Shown here: piece by piece, positions 1-5,487 of the stretch | Layout of the letters: every line of letters begins with the position of its first letter | Position numbering within the stretch: the stretch's first letter is position 1 | Origin: Ignavibacteria bacterium | Lineage (GTDB): Bacteria > Bacteroidota > Ignavibacteria > Ignavibacteriales > Ignavibacteriaceae | DNA: 7,310 nt | Direction of reading: 5' to 3' | Assembly (NCBI GenBank): GCA_029863735.1 | Contig: JAOTUT010000069.1 | Coordinates: 1 to 7,310 of the forward strand | The notes under the pieces: generated by a model | Databases searched by the model: none | What the model was told of the DNA's origin: nothing | The model's input: the letters and a program-made list of their open reading frames with translations, nothing else | Translations under genes and position numbers: made by a program

Positions 1-13
1 AAATTTATAAATT

Positions 14-739
14 ATGAAAAACCGAAACTTCTTAACACTAATTGTTTTACTTCTTATCTGTATTTTACTTTCACCTGTTACTTGCGGCCAAATTAATAAT
101 TCAGAAAAAAATGGGGGTAGAACAATTTATCTCATCCGTCACGGTGAATATAATCAAGCTGATACAAGCGACTCAGACCTTGGTAAGGAATTAACTCCGC
201 TTGGAATAGCTCAGGCAAGGTTGCTATCTGCAAGATTAAAATCAATGCCCATAAAGTTTACATCATTATTCAGCAGTACGATGACAAGGGCAAAACAAAC
301 AACACAAATAATTAACGACGACTTTCCTGAGCTGAACATAAAAGAATCAAATTTCATACGCGAGTGCACTCCCCCAACCTGGCGGGAAGATATTATGACA
401 AAAACTGATCACAAAGAATTAACTGAATGTGTGGATAATCTTGAAAAAGCTTTTCGGGAATTTTTTATTCCATCTCCCGACGCAAGTGATAGAAATGATA
501 TTATCGTTTGCCATGGAAATGTAATAAGATACTTTGTTACTAAAGTTTTAAAAGTTGATACAATGGCGTGGCTTCAGATGAGCATTTCCAATTGCAGTTT
601 AACTATTGTCCGCATTCTATCAGATGGAAGTATGAAGCTTGATGCATTCAGCGACTTCGGACATATACCGGAAAATATGAGGACTTTTACTGGTGGTGAT
701 AATGAAACTAAAGAATTAATAATTCCGTCAATAAAGTAA
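14..739 (+). CDS. Exported PGAM5-like histidine phosphatase
   Basis: This 241-residue protein belongs to the histidine phosphatase (phosphoglycerate mutase-like) superfamily. The phospho-acceptor motif RHG is at residues 42-44 (His43), the LTPLGIAQA segment at 60-68, the phosphate-binding Arg92 in STMTRAKQT, the likely catalytic acid Glu117 in FIRECTPP, and the second histidine His167 in VCHGNVIRY. The region after His167, including WLQMSISNCSLT and a C-terminal FSDFGHIPENM, resembles the protein phosphatase PGAM5 more than glycolytic mutases, so a phosphoprotein or other phosphomonoester substrate is more likely than phosphoglycerate. Residues 6-19 form a hydrophobic signal segment, so it should act outside the cytoplasm. 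Cys24 (SPVTC) is a poor lipobox. The ATG has only 13 bases before it in the window and no Shine-Dalgarno there. The gene converges on the next with a 22-base gap. Family certain, substrate unknown. Confidence 0.9.
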   Translation: MKNRNFLTLIVLLLICILLSPVTCGQINNSEKNGGRTIYLIRHGEYNQADTSDSDLGKELTPLGIAQARLLSARLKSMPIKFTSLFSSTMTRAKQTTQIINDDFPELNIKESNFIRECTPPTWREDIMTKTDHKELTECVDNLEKAFREFFIPSPDASDRNDIIVCHGNVIRYFVTKVLKVDTMAWLQMSISNCSLTIVRILSDGSMKLDAFSDFGHIPENMRTFTGGDNETKELIIPSIK

Positions 740-761
740 TAATGAATTAAGTGCTTATTTT

Positions 762-1424
762 TCATAGCCTGGATAGCTGTACAATATTTTTACACTCCAA
801 TATTTTATTATTAGAACCAAACAATGTAACATTTATCATCGCTAAACCAATCTCTTCCAGTGCAACCACATACTTTGGAAATAGTCTTTTTAACACAGGG
901 TAAATCGGAGTAAATATTTTATAGATTTTATAAGCGTTTTTTAATCCTATTACTGGTTGAATATATCCCGGTCTGAACATATAAGCTGCTTTGAATGGAA
1001 GCTTCAACAAATCATTTTCTGTCTTTCCTTTTACACGTGCCCACATACTTCTTCCTTTTTCTGTGCTGTCAGTTCCAACTCCTGATACATAACAAAAAGT
1101 CATATCCGAATTTAGCTTTACTAATGTGTTAGCAAAATTCATTGTTAAGTCATAAGTGATTCGTTTATACTCATCTTCCTTTTTCCCGACTGAAGAAACT
1201 CCTGCACAAAAGTAACACGCATTGTATCCCGCAAGTTGATTTTCAATTGAAGACATATCAAAAAAATCTTTATGAATTATTTCTTTCAGTTTTTGGTGTT
1301 TTACTCCACACGATTTTCGATTTATTACTAACACTGATTCAACATCAGGATGCTGAAGGCATTCGTGCAGAACACCTTCTCCAACCATTCCGGTTGTGCC
1401 TGTTATAATTGCTTTAATTTTCAT
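762..1424 (-). CDS. Atypical SDR-like NAD(P)-binding protein
   Basis: This 220-residue protein is a short atypical member of the NAD(P)-binding Rossmann / NAD-dependent epimerase group, similar to HTATIP2 (TIP30)-like proteins. The dinucleotide-binding loop TGTTGMVG (residues 8-15, GxxGxxG) follows the first beta strand. CAGVSS at 73-78 matches the conserved strand-4 region, and YVSGVGTDS (112-120) is the active-site strand. The usual YxxxK catalytic pair appears to be replaced: Lys132 is kept in MWARVKGKTE, but the Tyr position is Trp128. FRPGYIQP near residues 150-157 is the family's C-terminal signature. There is no signal peptide, so it is cytoplasmic, the only such protein in the window. 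No Shine-Dalgarno precedes the ATG. The fold is secure; the substrate, and whether it catalyses a redox reaction, are unknown. Confidence 0.85.
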   Translation of the reverse strand: MKIKAIITGTTGMVGEGVLHECLQHPDVESVLVINRKSCGVKHQKLKEIIHKDFFDMSSIENQLAGYNACYFCAGVSSVGKKEDEYKRITYDLTMNFANTLVKLNSDMTFCYVSGVGTDSTEKGRSMWARVKGKTENDLLKLPFKAAYMFRPGYIQPVIGLKNAYKIYKIFTPIYPVLKRLFPKYVVALEEIGLAMINVTLFGSNNKILECKNIVQLSRL

Positions 1425-1563
1425 TTACTAACTTGCTTTCGACAATAGGATTATAAATAGTAGTAACTTTATTTCCATAAGTGAATACGGAAAGATTATT
1501 AAAAAACTTTATAAATTAAAATCAATATTGTTATTGCAAATGTTGGAAGGAAATAAATGAATG

Positions 1564-2046
1564 TCAGTTACTACTCTTTATAAATATTTGTGTGAAGTAC
1601 ATTGTACTGTCTTCATCTAATGCAACACCAACGCCTGTTAAATCTGAATTACTCTCGATGTTACTTTTATGTCCGGGACTATTTAACCAGGCTGTAACCG
1701 CGCCCTGTGCACTGTAGTTATATGCAACATTCTCACCAGCCCAACTCCATGAAATTGTTTCGCCGATTATATTAATTCTTTCATTAAAACCATCGTGATT
1801 AATTATATGTGCGTGTGCCATTTCCTGACTATGCAATCTGCATTCATCAGCAATTATATTATTCCACTCGAGTGCCTCCAATCCAATCCCTGTGCGATGT
1901 AAATTTATGAGCCGATGAACTTCCGATTCTATACTGTTGGAGGGAGTGGTATTATTATTAGTTGCTACCGGATCATCTTCACAACCGATTAAAAGAAATA
2001 GGATCAGATGAAATAAAAAAGAAAATTTTAAAAACAGTTTTTTCAT
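1564..2046 (-). CDS. CAP/SCP-domain lipoprotein
   Basis: This 160-residue lipoprotein contains a CAP domain (cysteine-rich secretory, antigen 5, PR-1 superfamily; the bacterial YkwD-like branch). The signal peptide ends in the lipobox LIGC with Cys22, followed by Glu-Asp-Asp, an acidic stretch resembling the surface lipoprotein export signal known in Bacteroidota. A Thr/Asn/Ser-rich linker runs to about residue 40. The CAP domain then shows INLHR (47-51), INHDGF with His84, AGEN with Glu105, and AWLNSPGHKSNI with His126, ending in TGVGVALDEDSTMYFTQIF. His84 and His126 are the usual metal-site histidines, and the core is complete at the normal bacterial size. Bacterial CAP proteins have no single agreed function. 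The protein is probably anchored to the outer membrane, perhaps exposed on the surface. No strong Shine-Dalgarno is present, and a perfect AT-rich palindrome lies 11 bases upstream of the start codon. Confidence 0.9.
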   Translation of the reverse strand: MKKLFLKFSFLFHLILFLLIGCEDDPVATNNNTTPSNSIESEVHRLINLHRTGIGLEALEWNNIIADECRLHSQEMAHAHIINHDGFNERINIIGETISWSWAGENVAYNYSAQGAVTAWLNSPGHKSNIESNSDLTGVGVALDEDSTMYFTQIFIKSSN

Positions 2047-2057
2047 TACTCTTTTTA

Positions 2058-2084
2058 ATCAAAATTTGTGCAAATAATTTTGAT
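2058..2084 (-). promoter_or_regulatory. Perfect 9-bp-arm palindrome upstream of CAP gene
   Basis: The arms ATCAAAATT (2058-2066) and AATTTTGAT (2076-2084) are exact inverted complements around a 9-base centre, itself partly symmetric (TTTG-TG-CAAA). The element sits 11 bases upstream of the CAP lipoprotein start codon at 2046. It could be an operator or a 5'-UTR hairpin that affects translation. AT-rich DNA makes chance symmetry fairly likely, so the function is inferred. Confidence 0.35.
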
Positions 2085-2120
2085 GCGGTTTTTTGTGCTG
2101 GTTTGATAATAAGCTACTCT

Positions 2121-2145
2121 GATACTTTACTTAATAGTAAGTATC
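2121..2145 (-). other. Stem-loop between two minus-strand genes
   Basis: The left arm GATACTTTACT and right arm AGTAAGTATC form a 10-bp stem with one bulged T and a TAAT loop. It lies 35 bases after the stop of the small exported protein and about 75 bases before the CAP gene start. No U-rich run follows the stem on the minus strand, so it is not a standard intrinsic terminator. It could stabilise the 3' end of the upstream transcript. Confidence 0.4.
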
Positions 2146-2180
2146 GGAAGTCAGGAGGATTTTAGAGGCAAATTTTACAA

Positions 2181-2636
2181 CTAATCTTCTGATCTGTTGG
2201 CTTTGACATTCACATCAAAATTCTTGGTGATTTTATTTTCACTCACTTGAAGATTTGCTTTTACACCTGATTTATAAAGTTGAAAATCATTTGCTGAAAC
2301 CGTATCCACAGCAAACCCATCTCCTACAGAACCAGTGATAAAATCATCAACCACATTTCTCGCTTTGGCTTCAGAATTATAATTTGCAGTTGCTTCCGAC
2401 TGATAAATACCTGTTTTATCCGAGACAAAAATCATCCTGTTTGTTTTGGTTTGATAGAACATACACATCATATTCGGATTACTATTATCCTGGTGCGCCG
2501 GTTTCCCATATTTTTTTATCACATCGCTCTTTGGTTTTCCAATAAAGTAATGAACACTGATATCCTGTGCAGTTAATAAATCTGGAATAATGAATAACAG
2601 GAAAAACAAAACGAAAAACAAATTTATTGTTTTCAT
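2181..2636 (-). CDS. Small exported protein of unknown function
   Basis: I do not recognise this 151-residue protein. Residues 1-23 form a strongly hydrophobic signal peptide (LFFVLFFLLFII) ending LLTA, with likely signal peptidase I cleavage before Gln24, so the mature form is a soluble periplasmic or secreted protein of about 128 residues. Just after cleavage, HYFIGKPKSDVIKKYGKPAH has the shape of the SmpA/BamE-type 'G-x(4)-D-V-x(3)-G-x-P' opening seen in several small envelope domains, but the resemblance is local and may be chance. The two cysteines of BamE-like inhibitor domains are absent; only Cys58 is present in the mature part. The start is supported by a good Shine-Dalgarno, AGGGAGAG, with GGAG five bases before the ATG. 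An out-of-frame reading frame with its own ribosome site overlaps the beginning. Real gene likely; function unknown. Confidence 0.75.
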   Translation of the reverse strand: MKTINLFFVLFFLLFIIPDLLTAQDISVHYFIGKPKSDVIKKYGKPAHQDNSNPNMMCMFYQTKTNRMIFVSDKTGIYQSEATANYNSEAKARNVVDDFITGSVGDGFAVDTVSANDFQLYKSGVKANLQVSENKITKNFDVNVKANRSED

Positions 2637-2840
2637 AATCTCTCCCTAGAATATTTTTATTAATAAAATAAGTTGGTGAGGTTACAAATGTGCGGGGCCG
2701 GAGTGAAGATTGCTCGGAAAAATAACTCTGGAATGTCTGTTTGTTCATTTTAACCTCAATGGGTAAAAGTCACAACGGAAAACTAATTGATATTAAGAAT
2801 AGATTCAATGGAATTTATATGGGCGGTATGGAAATGGAAA

Positions 2841-2866
2841 GATGTCACGGAATAGTCCGTGACATC
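2841..2866 (-). terminator. Intrinsic terminator after msrAB
   Basis: GATGTCACGG and CCGTGACATC are perfect inverted arms. An additional A-T pair extends the stem to 11 bp with a 4-base loop (ATAG on the plus strand). The stem begins 12 bases past the msrAB stop codon. On the minus strand it is followed by TTTCCATTTCC, a modest pyrimidine tract, while the plus-strand side is A-rich. It therefore fits termination of the minus-strand msrAB transcript, although the U-tract is short and imperfect. Confidence 0.6.
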
Positions 2867-2878
2867 CAAAACTAAACT

Positions 2879-3967
2879 TTACTCAACTAACCAGAGATAT
2901 TCGCCGTAACCTTCTTCCTTCATTTTCTCTTTTGGAATGAAGCGCATCGAAGCAGAGTTCATGCAGTATCTTAAACGGGTAGGTTCGGGTCCATCGTCAA
3001 ATACGTGTCCCAAATGTGAATCACCTATTTTACTTCTTACTTCAACCCTTCTCATTCCTAAAGTTTTATCTTCCCTCTTAACTATATACTTCGGATCAAT
3101 GGGTTTAATAAAACTTGGCCATCCTGTGCCTGATTCAAACTTATCAGTTGAACTGAAGAGCGGCTCACCGGAAACTATATCAACATAGATCCCCGCTTGT
3201 TTATTATCCCAATACTCATTATTGAAAGCACGTTCGGTACCTTCCTTCTGTGTAACCTTATACTGAAGTTCATTCAGACCCTTTTTTATTTCTTCTTCCG
3301 ATGGTTTAGTATAATTTTTTTTGTCGCTCCACTTTTCCATAATAAATGCATCCCTTCCTGATCCTTTACGGTAGCTGTAGTACCTGTTTGGATCTTTTTT
3401 GTAAAAATCCTGATGATAATCTTCAGCAGGATAAAATGTTGTAATCTTAATTATTGGTGTTGCTATCGGCTCATCAAATATACCTGATTTATCTAATCTT
3501 TTTTTAGATTTTTCAGCAAGCATTTTTTGATCCTTATCGTGATAAAAAATTGCTGAAGTATATTGAAATCCCCTGTCTCCAAACGAACCTCCTTTATCGG
3601 TTGGGTCAAATTGTTTCCAGAATATATCGAGAATCTCTAAATAACTGATCACTAATGGATCATAATATATTTGCACGGATTCACGGTAATCTGTTTTACC
3701 GCTGGAGACTTCTTTATACGTTGGATCCAATTTTGATCCGCCGGCATATCCGGAAATGACTTTTACAACTCCGGGCACTTTTTCAAACGGGGCTTCTATG
3801 CACCAGAAGCATCCGCCAGCAAGAGTCGCAATTTCTTCAATGCCACTTAACGTAATAATCTTATTATTGGTTTCAGCGTTCTCATCAGAATTTTTCGTTT
3901 CAGACTTTGAGCAGGCAGTTGTAAATAAAGCTAATGTAAATAATATGCTTAATAAATATTTCATCAT
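2879..3967 (-). CDS. msrAB: Lipoprotein methionine sulfoxide reductase MsrA-MsrB fusion
   Basis: This 362-residue fusion reduces both S- and R-methionine sulfoxide, repairing oxidised exported proteins. The signal peptide ends in lipobox TTAC with Cys19, followed by a polar linker. The MsrA domain (about 46-200) has the GGCFWC active site with catalytic Cys53 and a second Cys56, Glu96 in the position of the catalytic Glu, and [10 protein letters not shown] at 180-189. The MsrB domain (about 225-357) has [22 protein letters not shown] (His318, His321) and catalytic Cys335 in RYCMNSAS. Both zinc CxxC pairs of many MsrB proteins are absent, and the usual resolving Cys of SGCGWPSF is Thr281. The Shine-Dalgarno AAGGA (3971-3975) is only 3 bases from the first ATG but 6 from the second at 3964, so the second Met may be the true start. 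A hairpin terminator follows. Confidence 0.95.
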   Translation of the reverse strand: MMKYLLSILFTLALFTTACSKSETKNSDENAETNNKIITLSGIEEIATLAGGCFWCIEAPFEKVPGVVKVISGYAGGSKLDPTYKEVSSGKTDYRESVQIYYDPLVISYLEILDIFWKQFDPTDKGGSFGDRGFQYTSAIFYHDKDQKMLAEKSKKRLDKSGIFDEPIATPIIKITTFYPAEDYHQDFYKKDPNRYYSYRKGSGRDAFIMEKWSDKKNYTKPSEEEIKKGLNELQYKVTQKEGTERAFNNEYWDNKQAGIYVDIVSGEPLFSSTDKFESGTGWPSFIKPIDPKYIVKREDKTLGMRRVEVRSKIGDSHLGHVFDDGPEPTRLRYCMNSASMRFIPKEKMKEEGYGEYLWLVE

Positions 3968-3970
3968 AAA

Positions 3971-3975
3971 TCCTT
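3971..3975 (-). promoter_or_regulatory. Ribosome binding site of msrAB
   Basis: AAGGA on the minus strand is three bases from the ATG at 3967 and six from the ATG at 3964. Typical spacing favours the second ATG, which would shorten the protein by one residue without affecting the signal peptide. Confidence 0.55.
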
Positions 3976-4003
3976 AAACAAATTTTAATGTAAAATAGTT
4001 TCA

Positions 4004-4018
4004 GTTCATAAAATGAAC
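4004..4018. promoter_or_regulatory. Operator-like palindrome upstream of msrAB
   Basis: GTTCAT-AAA-ATGAAC is a perfect 6+6 inverted repeat with a 3-base centre, 36 bases upstream of the msrAB start codon. On the minus strand it lies inside a possible Bacteroidota-type promoter: TTG, a 20-base spacer, then TATTTTAC, which partly matches TAnnTTTG. The position would suit repressor or activator binding. The regulator is unknown and the promoter match is weak. Confidence 0.35.
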
Positions 4019-4023
4019 AAGTC

Positions 4024-4059
4024 AAATTTAGGTTTGATTTATCACGAAGATATCACAAA
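4024..4059 (+). repeat. 36-base dispersed repeat, copy 1
   Basis: This stretch matches 5261-5296 at 31 of 36 positions without gaps. It contains two TATCAC hexamers (4040-4045 and 4051-4056) exactly 11 bases apart. It lies upstream of msrAB, ending about 90 bases before that start codon. No coding sequence overlaps it. Confidence 0.6.
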
Positions 4060-4152
4060 TGAATGTATTTTATTGTGAAGAGCAGGATTATAATTGATTG
4101 GTGGTAAATAGCGCAATTTATAAAAAATAAACGGGTGGATTTTTAAAGCTTC

Positions 4153-4890
4153 TTAATTCAGGTTAGAATTCTCATCCAAATTTAGGTTTGCTAACACTGA
4201 TTTCTCTTTATAAAGCTCATCATCCGCATAAATGTAAAGCAGACTGCCACCTTTAAGCAGATCAATTATCTCTTTTGATAATTTTTTCGAAACAGCAGGA
4301 CAACCCCAGCTTCGTCCAATGACACCGTTTCCACCGACAAATCTCTCATCAACGTAATTTGCACCGTGAATAACAACTCCTCTTAATCTGGCATTATCGT
4401 TTATACCCTTTTCCAATCCTTCAAGTTGTAACGAATAACCTCTTTTGCCATAGTATGAATTACCGGTTCTAAAAAATCCAAGACTGCTTTTATGTGATCC
4501 ATATTTATTCGAAAAATTAGTTGCGTTTATATATCCTGATTTCTTTCCGTGAGCCACTAACGTATTATAAAGCAGCTTGCGATTTTCAACATCAATAACA
4601 AAAAATCTTTTTTCGGTTGATGGTTTTGAATAATCTATTATTGAAAGTAGTTTTTTATTTGTCGGTTCAATAGAGTTGTAACCATCCATCGCACTCTTAA
4701 ATACATTATAATCTAATTTATCTGTGAGCTCACATTCCGTATAAAGACTAGTAAGAAGTAATCGGTGATAATCGGTATCAGAAAGGATATCGTTACTTGA
4801 AGTTATGTTTCTCTCGCCAAGCGCACTGTTAGAAATAGAATTTGTTAAAAGGGAGAAAACTCCAACAAAAACAATTATAAATGTTCTCAT
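4153..4890 (-). CDS. Exported murein L,D-transpeptidase catalytic-domain protein
   Basis: This 245-residue protein belongs to the YkuD-like 'murein L,D-transpeptidase catalytic domain' family (the YkuD_2 type common in Bacteroidota). It probably forms or edits 3-3 peptide cross-links in peptidoglycan, or attaches proteins to it, in the periplasm. The signal peptide spans about residues 1-23 (FIIVFVGVFSLL, then SNSA). After a helical N-terminal segment (34-90), the catalytic domain starts at FFVIDVENRKLLYNTLVAHG (96-115). The conserved SSLGFFRTG (135-143), VIHGANYV with His175 (173-180) and GRSWGCPAV with nucleophile Cys197 (192-200) follow, so all catalytic elements are present. The short C-terminal tail is acidic and Asn-rich. 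No Shine-Dalgarno precedes the ATG, and no convincing terminator follows. The long upstream gap suggests its own promoter. Family assignment is strong; the exact reaction is inferred. Confidence 0.9.
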   Translation of the reverse strand: MRTFIIVFVGVFSLLTNSISNSALGERNITSSNDILSDTDYHRLLLTSLYTECELTDKLDYNVFKSAMDGYNSIEPTNKKLLSIIDYSKPSTEKRFFVIDVENRKLLYNTLVAHGKKSGYINATNFSNKYGSHKSSLGFFRTGNSYYGKRGYSLQLEGLEKGINDNARLRGVVIHGANYVDERFVGGNGVIGRSWGCPAVSKKLSKEIIDLLKGGSLLYIYADDELYKEKSVLANLNLDENSNLN

Positions 4891-5316
4891 ATTTGGTAAT
4901 AATGCATCATTTGTTCTTATATTTTACTATCGGTTTCAATTTCCATACCGGAGGAAAAATTTTAATACGGTCTCAGCGGCAACTTAATCTATCATAATAA
5001 CCTATTTCAGCTACAAAAAAGTGCCATCACAATAAGCTTTAAATTTTGGATAATTTTAAGATGTAAGAAGATTACAAGAGGAAGGAAAAATCTACTCCTC
5101 TAAACTGCTATAAACCTTTTCTTTTATTCTCCTGTTTTACTCAACTGAAACTCAGCTCTGATTTTTATACCCCGTTAGATTAAAATGTAGGATATTGGTT
5201 TCAATTTTGCCCAAACAATTTTTTATTACAATCCAATTTTTCGTCGCCAATTCAGAAACTAAATTTCGATTGGATTTATCACTAGGATATCACAAAAGTA
5301 TATTGTTTTGAGGGAT
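4891..5316. other. Gene-free stretch upstream of the L,D-transpeptidase
   Basis: These 426 AT-rich bases hold no reading frame I can support on either strand. The promoter of the transpeptidase gene should be in the left part, but no clear -7 TAnnTTTG or -10/-35 pair stands out. It contains copy 2 of the 36-base dispersed repeat at its right end, and an 11-base word GGTTTCAATTT occurring twice (4932 and 5196), which is probably chance. An AGAGGA/TCCTCT inverted pair (5077-5101) is not followed closely by a T-run. Confidence 0.6.
5261..5296 (+). repeat. 36-base dispersed repeat, copy 2
   Basis: This is the second copy of the element at 4024-4059, in the same orientation, with 31 of 36 matching positions. 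The two TATCAC hexamers (5277-5282 and 5288-5293) keep the same 11-base spacing. It ends 20 bases from the attC-like palindrome and about 370 bases upstream of the transpeptidase gene. The similarity fades outside the 36 bases. Confidence 0.6.
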
Positions 5317-5480
5317 GTATAACGGCGTTGCCGATAAGCCGAAGCTGAACGGTTTACGGCGATAATAAATTGATTAATTGATAATGTTATTTACTAAGAA
5401 CAATGAATTAAAAACTTAATAACCACAAACTGCAAATAATCAGATCGACTGAATCTTACGGCTTGATTGGCTGGTTATAT
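5317..5480 (-). other. attC-like imperfect palindrome (possible integron recombination site)
   Basis: Read on the minus strand, the element opens with ATATAAC (5480-5474) and closes with GTTATAC (5323-5317). Inner arms are CCAATCAAGCCG near the first box and CGGCTTATCGG near the second. They pair with one extra unpaired C on the first arm and one mismatch, then continue through AAG/CTT with a bulged T. An integron attC has this layout: R'' box, L'' with an extrahelical base, variable centre, L', and R' with core GTT. The first box begins 7 bases after the stop codon of the upstream minus-strand gene, as in gene cassettes. Departures from the norm: 164 bases is longer than most attC sites, the R-L spacers are 3 and 7 rather than about 5-6, and the boxes deviate from RYYYAAC/GTTRRRY. 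No integrase or second site is visible. Confidence 0.4.
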
Positions 5481-5487
5481 GGCGATA

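Noticed and set aside
83..85. Lipobox at Cys24 of the histidine phosphatase
   Set aside because: The residues before it are Ser-Pro-Val-Thr; Pro at -3 and Thr at -1 do not fit the lipobox, so a plain signal peptide or membrane anchor is more likely.
740..761. Bidirectional terminator between the converging genes
   Set aside because: The 22-base gap and its edges give only a short AATAA/TTATT pairing with mismatches next to it; no convincing stem.
5077..5101. AGAGGA/TCCTCT inverted repeat as a terminator
   Set aside because: The stem is only 6 bp with a 13-base loop, and the nearest T-rich run starts well beyond the stem; no gene ends nearby.
5174..5180. GTTAGAT as the R' box of a second attC site on the plus strand
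   Set aside because: It fits GTTRRRY, but no RYYYAAC partner or complementary inner arms are found in the preceding 150 bases.
4932..5206. Repeated GGTTTCAATTT words as CRISPR-like repeats
   Set aside because: There are only two 11-base copies 264 bases apart, with no regular spacing and no flanking similarity; expected by chance in AT-rich DNA.
5317..5480. MITE (miniature transposon) explanation of the palindrome
   Set aside because: No target-site duplication flanks the ends, and the unequal arms with an extra base on one side fit attC better; not fully excluded.
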